In this document: in pieces, positions 34,733 through 43,362 of the stretch | Position numbering within the stretch: position 1 is the first letter of the stretch | Layout: each line of letters begins with the position of its first letter | Program-made: the position numbers and the translations under genes | Assembly (NCBI RefSeq): GCF_009664365.1 | Contig: NZ_CP044310.1 | Location: forward strand, 390,501-454,500 | Origin: Paenibacillus xylanilyticus | GTDB taxonomy: Bacteria; Bacillota; Bacilli; Paenibacillales; Paenibacillaceae | Length of the DNA: 64,000 bases | Direction of reading: 5' to 3' | Notes under the pieces: model-generated | What the model saw: only the letters and a program-made list of their open reading frames with translations | Told to the model about the DNA's origin: nothing | Database searches by the model: none

Positions 34733-34765
34733 AAGTCCAATGATTCTTTTTGGAGGTGAAGCAGT

Positions 34766-36058
34766 GTGGGGGACGCGCAAAAAATTGATGATGAAACATA
34801 TCGTTTAATGTCCGAACTGGCTTATGAAAATGCAAAAGCGGGCACGGAGTATGCGAATCTGCCTGGCTGGCAGGTTCTCGAAGATACGCATGGTAATTCC
34901 TACTCCGGATTCGATGCCGTGACATTTTATAACCCGGAAACCGAACAGGCTGTCATTGCTTATCGGGGCACAGAGGGAAGTGCCGGATGGGATCGAAAAG
35001 GCCGTGACTTTTACGCGGATGGACAGATTGCCATTCCGGAGCTGGGAAGGAAGATTGAGCAGAGCACGGACATCACACCCGATTGGTTATCTAGTGGAAT
35101 CCAGAAAGTCAGGGATGTGACAGGTATAACCACCGTGGAGAATGCTGTGGGGGAACTGGATAAAAAGCTGGATAAGACATTCAGCATAGGTCCTAACCAA
35201 ATGTATGAAGCCGAAGACTATGCCAAAGACATGCAGAATAAATACAAAAATTTGGATTTCTCATTGACGGGACATTCGCTCGGAGGAGGAAATGCACAAT
35301 ATGCGGCTGCATATACAGGGCTTCCGGCAGTTACGTTCAGTGCACCTTCCGTGATCTCAAGCCTCACGCCAGAGATGAAACGAAAGGCGGAGGAAGGTGG
35401 ATTTGATGATCAGATTATTAACTATGGGCATCCAGGAGATTTTGTAGCAAGTGGTTTTTTCGGAGGGTATGATCGTCATGTTGGGTCCATGTATTACATC
35501 AATTCCAACTACAAAGACATGAATGACAGCATGAGTATGATGGATAAGATTAACAATACATTTGGCGGAAAGGAATACCATGACCTGAAACAATATCAGT
35601 TCGAGAATGGTTATATCTCCAATGATTTGTACGATCCGGTCACAGGTGAGAAGGTGGGATATTCTCCACGTCAGCCGTCGAATGCTTTGTTGGATCTCGC
35701 TGCCTTCATGCGAAATATAGGGGCGCAAGCAAGCAACTTGACCAGAAACATGGCTGCAATGGGGGCCGCTTCCGGTCTGATTCAGGTAACGCCGGAAGAA
35801 CTGAAGAGCGTCGCTTCCCGTTGGAAGCAAAATGCACAGCAGTGCAACGCTGAGCTCAATCAGGTGCGCAGCCGCATGGCTCAATATCTGCATACCAGCC
35901 GCAGTCGCAGACTGGAACCTATTGTAACCCAGCTTGATGCGTCCATTAACGAATTAAGTACATGGCATATGAAGCATACGAGTCAATTCCTCGACTTCAT
36001 TGATCAGAAGGCAGATGCCTTCCGCCAGGCGGATGAGAGTCCGGTTCATTTTAATTAA
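34766..36058 (+). CDS. Class 3 lipase with C-terminal WXG-like domain (TslA-like)
   Basis: A 430-residue protein without signal peptide. Residues 1-300 form a lipase_3 alpha/beta hydrolase: AVIAYRGTEG (oxyanion region), SLTGHSLGGG with nucleophile Ser171, candidate Asp225 in GHPGDFV and His238 in YDRHVGS. Residues 340-425 are helical: VTPEELKSVASRWKQNAQQC, a turn, and a second long helix to DQKADAFRQAD, like a WXG100 hairpin lacking the WxG itself. Toxin domain first and targeting helices last is the reversed order described for TslA, a type VII secreted phospholipase. The start is GTG after GGAGGTG. Secretion and toxicity are inferred. Confidence 0.8.
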   Translation: MGDAQKIDDETYRLMSELAYENAKAGTEYANLPGWQVLEDTHGNSYSGFDAVTFYNPETEQAVIAYRGTEGSAGWDRKGRDFYADGQIAIPELGRKIEQSTDITPDWLSSGIQKVRDVTGITTVENAVGELDKKLDKTFSIGPNQMYEAEDYAKDMQNKYKNLDFSLTGHSLGGGNAQYAAAYTGLPAVTFSAPSVISSLTPEMKRKAEEGGFDDQIINYGHPGDFVASGFFGGYDRHVGSMYYINSNYKDMNDSMSMMDKINNTFGGKEYHDLKQYQFENGYISNDLYDPVTGEKVGYSPRQPSNALLDLAAFMRNIGAQASNLTRNMAAMGAASGLIQVTPEELKSVASRWKQNAQQCNAELNQVRSRMAQYLHTSRSRRLEPIVTQLDASINELSTWHMKHTSQFLDFIDQKADAFRQADESPVHFN

Positions 36059-36114
36059 ACACCGGAGCAGCCAGGAGATCGATAATGATATGTACATAAG
36101 GGGAGGGGATAAGC

Positions 36115-36387
36115 ATGAGCGGACAATTGCTGGTGGAACTGAATGACCTTCGAATTGCGGAGAAGGAGCTTACACGGCTGCTGGCCCGCCTGCAGGCAGA
36201 TGAGCAGGAAGCCAGAGCCCTGTATGCGCGGCTGAATGACTGGAAGGGTCAGTCGGCTGACTACACCAGGCAGCAGATTGAAGGATTCTTCGCAGGGCTG
36301 TCCAGTCGAATCCATTCAATAGAACAGCAGAAGCAGAGCTTGCTGCAATATATTGAGATCATGATTCAGACGGATCAGGAACGTTAA
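36115..36387 (+). CDS. WXG100-like small helical partner protein
   Basis: A 90-residue helix-turn-helix-hairpin protein. The first helix (VELNDLRIAEKELTRLLARLQADEQEARALYARL) is followed by a turn containing W-K-G (DWKGQSADY), the WxG motif, then a second helix to the end. This is the shape of WXG100 proteins and of the Lap/Tla partner proteins that pair with type VII substrates. It follows the lipase gene by 56 bases with its own GGGGAGGGG site. One partner is visible, where S. aureus TslA has two. Identity as the lipase partner is inferred from position. Confidence 0.75.
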   Translation: MSGQLLVELNDLRIAEKELTRLLARLQADEQEARALYARLNDWKGQSADYTRQQIEGFFAGLSSRIHSIEQQKQSLLQYIEIMIQTDQER

Positions 36388-36432
36388 TCGTAAACGTTGA
36401 AAACGAAGAATGGGAAATCTGATCTTACAAGA

Positions 36433-36464
36433 AAGAGCCTTGGCATATCTGCCAGGGCTCTTTT
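36433..36464 (+). terminator. Terminator of the lipase cassette
   Basis: AAGAGCC-TGGC / GCCA-GGCTCTT with a six-base loop and TTTT. It closes the three-gene unit before the converging copper genes. Confidence 0.8.
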
Positions 36465-36495
36465 GTTACGCTCAACTATATTTAAAGACTGTGTA

Positions 36496-37278
36496 TTATT
36501 TCTTTTTGCGGCGTGTGGCGAGTGCAATGCCCAGGAAGGACATAATCAGTGCCAGAATGGATACGATCAGTGTGGCCTGCTGCAGCTTCAATGTACCCGG
36601 ATCTGAGTCCGTATTATTCGGCTCACCTGTAACCGTGTCGTTCAATGCATCACCGAGCGTGGTATCATCGTCAGCCTTGGTATCGTCTGCAGCATTGTTA
36701 TCTCCAGCGGCTGCTTCGTCATCGCTTGCATTGCCAGCTGTACCTGCGCTGTCATGGCCACCCGCTGCGGCTTGATTGCCTGCAGCTGCAGGATCTTCGC
36801 TAATAGCCGTAATGCTGTGAGGTGTGCTGTCATTAGGCTGGCCTGTCCACTCTACGATACTGCCATCGCTATAGTATTGGAATGCGTCCCAGGCGACTTC
36901 CGTTGCTGTATCCGGATTTTGTGCGACAAAGTTAAATTGCTGGAATTGTCCGGCGAGGATCCCCTCGTTATCTCCATCCACTTCCCAGGTAATCGATGTT
37001 ACTTCGTTCGAGCTGTTTTTCTCCGTGGTGATTTTCCATCCAGCCAGTGGCTGATATTGCTTGAATGCTACACCTTCCGGAACCTTCATCGTGATCTTGG
37101 TTGTTGGCAGATCCTTCTCGGAAGGGATCTTGATCGTGTACGTCTGCCATGCTCCAGTCTGTGCAGCCGCCGGGCTGACAGTAACGTGAGCACTCGCGAA
37201 GCCGGCGAACAGCATGAGCGCTGCAGCACCTGCCGCTATAGTGGATGTAAGTTTGGAAGTCCAGGATGTTCTTTTCAA
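36496..37278 (-). CDS. ycnI: YcnI-type copper-binding surface protein
   Basis: A 260-residue DUF1775 protein. A signal peptide ends ASA, so the mature protein begins HVTVSPAAAQTG; in Bacillus subtilis YcnI an N-terminal His and a Trp bind Cu(II), and both sequence contexts are here. The YcnI domain covers residues 31-160 (KIPSEKDLPTTKITMKVPEGV, then SITWEVDGDNEGILAGQFQQFNF). An acidic Ala/Asp/Gly linker leads to a C-terminal membrane anchor and RRKKK. It is 32 bases downstream of ycnJ in one operon and probably passes copper to it. Confidence 0.9.
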   Translation of the reverse strand: MKRTSWTSKLTSTIAAGAAALMLFAGFASAHVTVSPAAAQTGAWQTYTIKIPSEKDLPTTKITMKVPEGVAFKQYQPLAGWKITTEKNSSNEVTSITWEVDGDNEGILAGQFQQFNFVAQNPDTATEVAWDAFQYYSDGSIVEWTGQPNDSTPHSITAISEDPAAAGNQAAAGGHDSAGTAGNASDDEAAAGDNNAADDTKADDDTTLGDALNDTVTGEPNNTDSDPGTLKLQQATLIVSILALIMSFLGIALATRRKKK

Positions 37279-37309
37279 AATAAATAACCCCTCTCTTTTT
37301 CTAGAAAAA

Positions 37310-39004
37310 TTATGGATTCGCTGTGTTGATCTCGAACTCGGTATCCAGTGAATCGAGGGATCGAGTCAACAGGTGAACCTTGATGCTCCATCGTCCAGGC
37401 ATGGAGATGTACTCTTCTGCTTGATACACGCCTGTATCGTTTTTGGGAATGGTGATTTCATAAATTCCCATATCCATATCCAGGTGGGTCAGCGTTAAGG
37501 TGATCTGCTCCAGATCATTGACTACGCTGCCGTCAGGTGCTTTTACACCAACCTCGAACTGATTCTCACCAGTGACATTAGGGCTGACCTGGAGCGTGAT
37601 CGCTGAGCCATCCTCTGTCGTTTGTACTTCCTTGAACGGACCAGCGGCTTCAGGCTGTCCGGGGGACAGATGGGTAAGTACAGCAGCCAGCGCCAGCACA
37701 ACGGCACCTGTCGCGAGCTCTGCTTTGAGACTGCCAGCCAGTCGGGTACCCTTGCCCTGTCTGGCCGTTCGGGCATGCCGCCATGCGAATGCGATCATTA
37801 CCAGCAGCAAAACGATCTTCGCGAGCAGCACATAACCATAGGTGGTGGTGAACAGGGAGGTCAGTACAGGTTTGGGTAAAATGATCAGACTGCTATAGAT
37901 CCCTGTAGCAACCAGAGCGGCCACAGCACCAATGCCCCAAGCTGCAAACCGGCGGATCGCTCCCCAATACACCTCTCCTCGTACCTTCGGAGGAAGCTTG
38001 TCAGCCAGTGGAGGCAGACAAACCGCCATGGCCGTCAGGGCACCAATCCAGAATGCTGCTGCAATCAGGTGGACGTAGTCCATGGTTATGGCAAGTCCGC
38101 GCTGCTCGGCTGCGGCAGGATGACCTGTCATAGCATGCGTGAGCAGCCATCCCAGTACAAGTACCAGTGAACCATAAGATGACCAGAGGCGGATCTTCAA
38201 TGAGCGATCCCGGTCATATCCTGACAGGATTGTGACTGCAAGCAGCATCAGAATGAGCATCTGTGCCATCCATATGAGGCCAAACGACGTTAGCTTCAAG
38301 GCACTGCCCATCAGTGCCCAGCTGAATTCATGGATAGCCACCCCTGACTCGTAAATGGTGTTCAGCGGCAAACTGATGATTGCAGCAACAGAAGCTGCGG
38401 CATAGCTGATCCATAACAGCTTATAGCTGCCTGGCACCTCCATGGGTTCTCTTACCATAGAGGACGGAGCAATCCGGAAGAGCAGGAAGGCGAGCGTGCC
38501 CAGGATGACAGACAATGCAAGATATTGAATCCAATCGGTCAGCGACAGTATCCATTTGATTGGACCGCCCGTTTGACCAGTACCGGAGGCCAGATCCGCC
38601 AGACCCGCAGGGGCACCTGACGGTTCACCGATATGGAATACATAGGCTCCCTGAATGGGATGGCCATCGGCCGACACGGCTTTCCAGCTGACGGCATATG
38701 TACCGTTGCCAAGCCCGCTGCGCAGCCCCGTTTCAAGCACGTGAGGACGCTCGGCATCTATCTGCACGCTGCCGTCATCCGCTTGTGTGCCGTCAGGTGC
38801 GGTAATTTTAATATCATAGAAGGCCGTTTGCAGCGATTCATTGAATTCCAGTGTCAAGCGTTCTGGCGCGGTGGCTATCAGCTCGTCCTCCCCTGGCGAG
38901 GCCTGAACAATATAAGCATGGGCTGAAGCCCATTGCGGCATAACCAGACAACACATGAGCAGCAGTGAAATCATTACGGCCCAGTGCCGTTTGTCCCATC
39001 TCAT
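37310..39004 (-). CDS. ycnJ: CopC/CopD-type copper importer (YcnJ)
   Basis: A 564-residue fusion. A signal peptide precedes the CopC domain, which starts at HAYIVQASPGEDE and runs to about 125 (GAYVFHIG); the copper-binding His at the mature N-terminus is present. Eight or so membrane segments follow with the CopD features (AWIGALTAMAVCLPPLADK-type loop and LTHAMTGHPAA). The C-terminal 110 residues are a soluble beta domain of the FixH/YtkA kind. YcnJ imports copper in B. subtilis. ATG at 39004 is preferred; a TTG at 39025 with GAGGGTGATG upstream is also possible and would add seven residues. Confidence 0.9.
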   Translation of the reverse strand: MRWDKRHWAVMISLLLMCCLVMPQWASAHAYIVQASPGEDELIATAPERLTLEFNESLQTAFYDIKITAPDGTQADDGSVQIDAERPHVLETGLRSGLGNGTYAVSWKAVSADGHPIQGAYVFHIGEPSGAPAGLADLASGTGQTGGPIKWILSLTDWIQYLALSVILGTLAFLLFRIAPSSMVREPMEVPGSYKLLWISYAAASVAAIISLPLNTIYESGVAIHEFSWALMGSALKLTSFGLIWMAQMLILMLLAVTILSGYDRDRSLKIRLWSSYGSLVLVLGWLLTHAMTGHPAAAEQRGLAITMDYVHLIAAAFWIGALTAMAVCLPPLADKLPPKVRGEVYWGAIRRFAAWGIGAVAALVATGIYSSLIILPKPVLTSLFTTTYGYVLLAKIVLLLVMIAFAWRHARTARQGKGTRLAGSLKAELATGAVVLALAAVLTHLSPGQPEAAGPFKEVQTTEDGSAITLQVSPNVTGENQFEVGVKAPDGSVVNDLEQITLTLTHLDMDMGIYEITIPKNDTGVYQAEEYISMPGRWSIKVHLLTRSLDSLDTEFEINTANP

Positions 39005-39183
39005 CGTAAAACGTCCTAAACTCAAAAAAACATCACCCTCAGGTTATAGAATTGTAGTTATTCTTCGGATGCCGATAACAATCTATACCATTATAACTTT
39101 GTCCAAAATAACGGCGTATGACTACATCGGGCTATAAAAAAACGATTATATTCCAAGAATTGTGACAAAAGCATGAATGCTTG

Positions 39184-39840
39184 CTACTTGCGCAGTTTTC
39201 GTCCGGCCAGTCCGCTTTCAAGGGCGTAGCGGGTCAGCTGAACACGGTTTTCGAGCTGCAGCTTCTGCAAAATATTTTTGAGATGATTCTTCACCGTTTG
39301 ATCGGAAATGCCGAGCTGGTCTGCTATTTCGCGGTTGGTATAACCGGCGGATACCCACTGCAGAATCTCTAACTCCCGCGTGGTAAGCGGGTTATCCGGC
39401 ACATCTTCACTTCGAGGCGCGGGGAACTCCTGCAAAATCCGGTATGCCAGCTCCTTGCTGAGCGGTGCATCGTCCGAGACGATTGCGCGTAGATATTCCA
39501 GCCAGGTGGAGGGGGACAGGTTTTTGAGCAAATAACCCTGTGCACCCTGTTTCAGTGCTTCGAACAGATACGTTACATCGTCGGAGACCGTCACCATAAC
39601 GATGATCACGTAAGGATAGCGGAGCTTGATCAGCCGGGTGGCCTCGAGACCATCCATATCGGGCATCTGCACGTCCATCAGAATAAGATCTGGCATCCAC
39701 TGTTCGGTCAGTTCCAGTGCTTCCTGTCCATTTGATGCCGTACCAATGACTTCAAATAGGCTGTCTTCCGATAAAATACTGCATATCGCTTCGCGTGCAT
39801 GGGCGTGGTCATCCACAATCAGTACACGTACATGTTCCAT
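39184..39840 (-). CDS. NarL/LuxR-family response regulator
   Basis: A 218-residue regulator: receiver domain 1-120 with DDH near the start and phospho-acceptor Asp56 (DLILMDVQM), then a LuxR helix-turn-helix (LTTRELEILQWVSAGYTNREIADQLGISDQTVKNHLKNIL). It closely follows its kinase, one base after the kinase stop. GGGGGATG is well placed for the ATG at 39840 and not for an upstream ATG at 39849. It sits 180 bases upstream of ycnJ on the same strand, so copper genes may be its targets; this is inference. Confidence 0.9.
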   Translation of the reverse strand: MEHVRVLIVDDHAHAREAICSILSEDSLFEVIGTASNGQEALELTEQWMPDLILMDVQMPDMDGLEATRLIKLRYPYVIIVMVTVSDDVTYLFEALKQGAQGYLLKNLSPSTWLEYLRAIVSDDAPLSKELAYRILQEFPAPRSEDVPDNPLTTRELEILQWVSAGYTNREIADQLGISDQTVKNHLKNILQKLQLENRVQLTRYALESGLAGRKLRK

Positions 39841-39841
39841 A

Positions 39842-40672
39842 TTAAGCATCCCCCTTACCTATCGTCATTCGTGTTAGGCCCGGTTTGGAATCCAGGGAAA
39901 AGGACCAGCCCATCTGAATGGCACGTTCCTTCGTAATCCGCAGTCCATATCGGTCCTTAAGATGCAGTGGATCACCACTGACACCTACGCCGTTATCCTG
40001 AATGCGAACAGACCAGGAGAGAGAGTTGCCCTCCGCTTCCACTTGAACATGGGAGGCCTGCGCGTGTTTGCGTACGTTAATCAGAGCTTCCCGAATACAG
40101 GAGAGGAGCTCAACTTGTTCTTTTGGCGTAAAAAAATGACTGTCCAGTTCCCAATGAACCTGGGCTCCAGGTATCGTTTCCTGCGTTAGGGATTCGACCT
40201 GTCCTTGAAGTGAAACTCCCGTAGGCATGGCGGTATGGCTGGGCACATATCGCAGCTGGGCGATGGCCTGCCGGACATAGGCATTTACTTCGTGTACGGT
40301 CTTGCGGATTTCCTGAATTTCATGTTCGTGCCCGGTGCCGGCCATAGCACGCTCGGCTTTGTCAGTTTTGACAGACAAGAGAAAGAGGGATTGCGCAATT
40401 CCGTCGTGGAGCTCGCGAGCCAGCTGGTCCCTGGCCTCAAGGGCTGCCTTGGAGGCACGTTCCTGTTCCAGTGCAGCTCTTGCACCTTCCAACATCTTGA
40501 ACAGACGGCTCAGCAGCGTTACGCTGACAAGGTATACGATTACGGGAGTGAGCCAATTCCCTGCATCCATGGAGAGGTAGGGCATTAAAAATTGATGACG
40601 TATGTATTCCCAGAGGCCAACGGTTAGTGTGGGAATCAGCAGGATCATCCACTTGATTTGTTTGTAGGACAT
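39842..40672 (-). CDS. NarL-type sensor histidine kinase
   Basis: A 276-residue kinase with two membrane segments at the N-terminus (about 8-25 and 42-60) and almost no external loop, so it probably senses within or beside the membrane. A coiled-coil linker leads to the HisKA_3 domain with ARELHDGIAQSLFLLS (His phospho-acceptor) and the ATPase domain with REALINVRKHAQASHV and IQDNGVGVS. The architecture is like LiaS/DesK kinases. AAAGGAG precedes the ATG. Signal unknown. Confidence 0.9.
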   Translation of the reverse strand: MSYKQIKWMILLIPTLTVGLWEYIRHQFLMPYLSMDAGNWLTPVIVYLVSVTLLSRLFKMLEGARAALEQERASKAALEARDQLARELHDGIAQSLFLLSVKTDKAERAMAGTGHEHEIQEIRKTVHEVNAYVRQAIAQLRYVPSHTAMPTGVSLQGQVESLTQETIPGAQVHWELDSHFFTPKEQVELLSCIREALINVRKHAQASHVQVEAEGNSLSWSVRIQDNGVGVSGDPLHLKDRYGLRITKERAIQMGWSFSLDSKPGLTRMTIGKGDA

Positions 40673-40818
40673 GCATCCAGAACTCCTTTAATATCGACTC
40701 TTGGTACGAATCTATGCCCCATTATAACCCAACCTGTCTCATGCACCTAGTCTGTTGGTCTCGGAGGATGTATAGGTGGATACGGGAGTATATAGAAGGA
40801 TATCTAAGAACGACATGT

Positions 40819-40835
40819 CGTGACAGAATGTCACG
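40819..40835. promoter_or_regulatory. Perfect 7-3-7 palindrome
   Basis: CGTGACA-GAA-TGTCACG lies in the divergent gap between the kinase gene (start 40672) and the small gene at 40961. It looks like a dimeric regulator site; the owner is unknown. Confidence 0.4.
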
Positions 40836-40960
40836 GAGTGTGAGGGTGCATGTATACGGGAGAGGGGAGCTGTGCCTGTTTTCCCTCAGGCGGAAGGTTC
40901 TTTATACTTATATAGAACGTGAATTCATGACAAACCATGTTAAGGAGTGAACGCAACAAC

Positions 40961-41128
40961 ATGAATCAAGAGGTATTGGAACGTCGTAGTGAGTTGCTCA
41001 AGAAGAATATTCATCAGATGCTTCTTCAAGACAATCAGCACGGAATCAGTCGCCAGGATAACATGTTTTTGCAGCAGATGATCAAAGAGCTGCATCAAAC
41101 TTCACATGAGCTGAACACCACCCGTTAA
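40961..41128 (+). CDS. Small 55-residue helical protein
   Basis: The reading starts MNQEVLERRSELLKKNIHQM and ends HELNTTR; it is polar, Gln/Leu/His-rich and predicted fully helical with no membrane segment. AAGGAGTGA lies about 13 bases before the ATG, rather far; an in-frame ATG at 40937 (adding MLRSERNN) overlaps that site. A promoter-like TATACTTATATAGAA stretch lies just upstream. A strong terminator follows. I do not recognise the family. Confidence 0.55.
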   Translation: MNQEVLERRSELLKKNIHQMLLQDNQHGISRQDNMFLQQMIKELHQTSHELNTTR

Positions 41129-41192
41129 TTGGAATTGGTTCGTTAAGAACTGTTCTGAATTCCAAGATTGACCCAGTGATGAAAATGAAAAT

Positions 41193-41223
41193 GGCGCTAT
41201 CCCCAATGAACCGGGGGTAGCGC
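41193..41223. terminator. Terminator after the 55-residue gene
   Basis: GCGCTATCCCC / GGGGGTAGCGC stem with a short loop. The T-run after it is short. Confidence 0.65.
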
Positions 41224-41273
41224 TTTGGCATTATATAGGGATATAGTGGTGGACAGCCTTACGTTATCGTGCG

Positions 41274-43106
41274 TTAGGATAACAGCTGCTGTGCTGTCTT
41301 CTTCTGAATGTAACGGATGAAAAGCTCCGCCAGCTCAGGATCGAATTGGGAGCCTGCACATGCCCGCAGTTCGTTGATCGCTTCATCCACCGTTTTGGTT
41401 TTCTGATAAGGTCGTTCGGTGGTCATCGCGTCGAATGAATCAATGACAGTCAGCATTCGGCACAAGCGGGGAATTTCACGGTCTCTTAAACCGTAGGGAT
41501 ATCCTTTGCCGTCAAACCGCTCATGATGCAATTCAATATACGGGATCAGATCGTTGAAACGTTCGTTGGTCATCACCATTTTTTTGCCCCAGGTGACATG
41601 TCCTTTAATCGTTTCCCATTCCTCTGCGGTAAGCTTTTCCTTTTTGTTCAGGATGGACCACGGAATCTCCAGTTTACCGATATCATGAATCAAGGCACCC
41701 AGTACAAACCGCCGTTTCTCCGCATTGTCGAGTTCCAGCAGCTCACTGAGATCGAGGGCATATTTATATACTCTTTTGGAGTGTTTGAATGTGTCGATAT
41801 CCTTGTACCTGAACAGGTTCAGCTGTTGCTCGATATCCCGCACATCCTGCACCAGGTCAATTTCATGTTCCATGCCGTCATTGCTGCCATGACGATGGAC
41901 ATTGTTTTTACCTTGTTTTTTGGCATAATAGAGCGCCTTGTCAGCTTGGTCCACAAGCTGTGATTTATTGTACATATCGACCTGGTATCTTGCGACCCCT
42001 GCGGAGAAGGAGAGACAGCCGTGCGGGAACACCTCGACTCCTTCAAAAGGAGTATCGTTCAGCTGCTTGCGCAGTTTGTTCATAAAGGTATAAGCCTCGT
42101 CGAGCTCCATGCCTGGCATGAGCAGTGTGAATTCTTCCCCGCCATAACGAAAAGCAGTGACTTGGGTACCCTCCGTCTTGCGGTTTAGAAATTCTCCTAG
42201 CAGAGCAAGCAGACTGTCACCCTGCAGGTGACCGAAGCGGTCATTATACTTTTTGAAATCATCAATATCGATTAGCCCCAAGGAGAGCGGGGTTCCTGCT
42301 GCACGGGCAGATGCCAGCTCATTTTCCAGCATGTTCTCGAAGTGGCTGTGGTTAAAGAGACCGGTTCGTTGATCGGTATTTGCCTTTTCTTCAATGCTCT
42401 GGTACATCAGGAACAGCTGCTTGAACGCGTGAGATAACAGAATGCTGAGACTCAAGTAGAGCAGCAAGCCCAGAATGCCGTTATGAATGACCAGTATCGT
42501 CAGCACTAACGCCAGAATCAGTGTACATAGATAGACGAGCAGCGACTCGGTCACGAACGCACGTTTCATCTGCTGGAGAGCATCCTTGGTGGAGAAATGA
42601 AAGAATAAGCCCAGCGTGATCGTATTAATGATAAAGTATGCGCCCAGAGCTGCAAAATAAGGAAACAGATTATACCCGTCCAGCGCTCCTGGAACACCGC
42701 CTGTCCAGGTGAATATGGAAGCGGCTCCCGCAATCATAAGGCTGTAAATGCTGAAATTAACAATGTGTTTCCACCAGGCAAGCTTGCGATCCTTGATTAA
42801 TAATATGAGGGAAACGGGCAGGAGCACAGACAGGCTGAATGCACCGCCGAACATGAAGATACAGGCCAGATACACGGAAGAGTCCATGGATTGCTGATTA
42901 CCCTTCGGTGGGATCTGAAAGGTGAAGTAATCCAGAATCAGCGCGGCACCCAGCATGGTGTAGACCATTACCCATTCCTCTGTGGAGAGGTGCAGATAAG
43001 ACAACTTGTTCATATACAGAAAAATACCGATGCCTGCACAGCACAGCAAAACAACATACATGCTGCTTCGGTCTGCTTTATGGATAAGATTACGAATAAA
43101 GTTCAT
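41274..43106 (-). CDS. Membrane GGDEF / HD-GYP protein
   Basis: A 610-residue protein with about seven membrane segments (residues 15-225), a GGDEF domain (about 240-400) and an HD-GYP domain (about 420-600). The cyclase site reads RYGGEEF, a functional form, and DIDDFKKYNDRFGHLQGD is intact; an RxxD product-inhibition site is not found in its usual place. The phosphodiesterase site is intact, with HDIGK and HHERFDGKGYP. It may both make and break cyclic di-GMP. ATG at 43106 follows AGGAGAA; a longer reading to 43184 lacks a site. It reads downstream of the DUF5317 pair, but a terminator stands between. Confidence 0.9.
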   Translation of the reverse strand: MNFIRNLIHKADRSSMYVVLLCCAGIGIFLYMNKLSYLHLSTEEWVMVYTMLGAALILDYFTFQIPPKGNQQSMDSSVYLACIFMFGGAFSLSVLLPVSLILLIKDRKLAWWKHIVNFSIYSLMIAGAASIFTWTGGVPGALDGYNLFPYFAALGAYFIINTITLGLFFHFSTKDALQQMKRAFVTESLLVYLCTLILALVLTILVIHNGILGLLLYLSLSILLSHAFKQLFLMYQSIEEKANTDQRTGLFNHSHFENMLENELASARAAGTPLSLGLIDIDDFKKYNDRFGHLQGDSLLALLGEFLNRKTEGTQVTAFRYGGEEFTLLMPGMELDEAYTFMNKLRKQLNDTPFEGVEVFPHGCLSFSAGVARYQVDMYNKSQLVDQADKALYYAKKQGKNNVHRHGSNDGMEHEIDLVQDVRDIEQQLNLFRYKDIDTFKHSKRVYKYALDLSELLELDNAEKRRFVLGALIHDIGKLEIPWSILNKKEKLTAEEWETIKGHVTWGKKMVMTNERFNDLIPYIELHHERFDGKGYPYGLRDREIPRLCRMLTVIDSFDAMTTERPYQKTKTVDEAINELRACAGSQFDPELAELFIRYIQKKTAQQLLS

Positions 43107-43206
43107 ACAAATTCTCCTGCTTGGTTTAGTCGGCTCTTGATGTATAGATATCGGTTCATACCATATAGATGTATAACATAACAAGTTACCTGGTAAAAAT
43201 CCAGAA

Positions 43207-43235
43207 AGAAAAAACAGGCCGCTGGCAGCCTGTTT
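43207..43235 (-). terminator. Terminator after the 34-residue peptide gene
   Basis: AAACAGGC / GCCTGTTT with an eight-base loop; on the minus strand it runs into six or more T. It lies 23 bases after the peptide stop. Confidence 0.75.
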
Positions 43236-43257
43236 GTCTTGGTTGGCAAAGTATGTA

Positions 43258-43362
43258 CTAGCCGCCCAGCTTGTATCCCGAAGTCAACGCGACAACGACA
43301 GAAGCTACGATGATTGCATTGATGACGATACGGGAATATTTAATACCTTCGAATTTTTTCAT
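43258..43362 (-). CDS. 34-residue membrane peptide
   Basis: The reading starts MKKFEGIKYSRIVINAIIVA and ends with SGYKLGG. A short basic head is followed by one membrane-spanning stretch (IVINAIIVASVVVALTS). It overlaps the stop of the DUF5317 gene as ATGA, so translation is coupled; GGGAGG lies inside the upstream gene. A terminator follows. The ORF is too regular in its signals to dismiss. Unknown function: it could be a small subunit of the DUF5317 protein or a signal peptide precursor; there is no cysteine of an AgrD type. Confidence 0.65.
   Translation of the reverse strand: MKKFEGIKYSRIVINAIIVASVVVALTSGYKLGG

Noticed and set aside
40714..40950. Plus-strand reading of 78 codons in the kinase/small-gene gap
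   Set aside because: Cysteine/arginine-rich reading without ribosome site, overlapping the palindrome and the promoter of the next gene.
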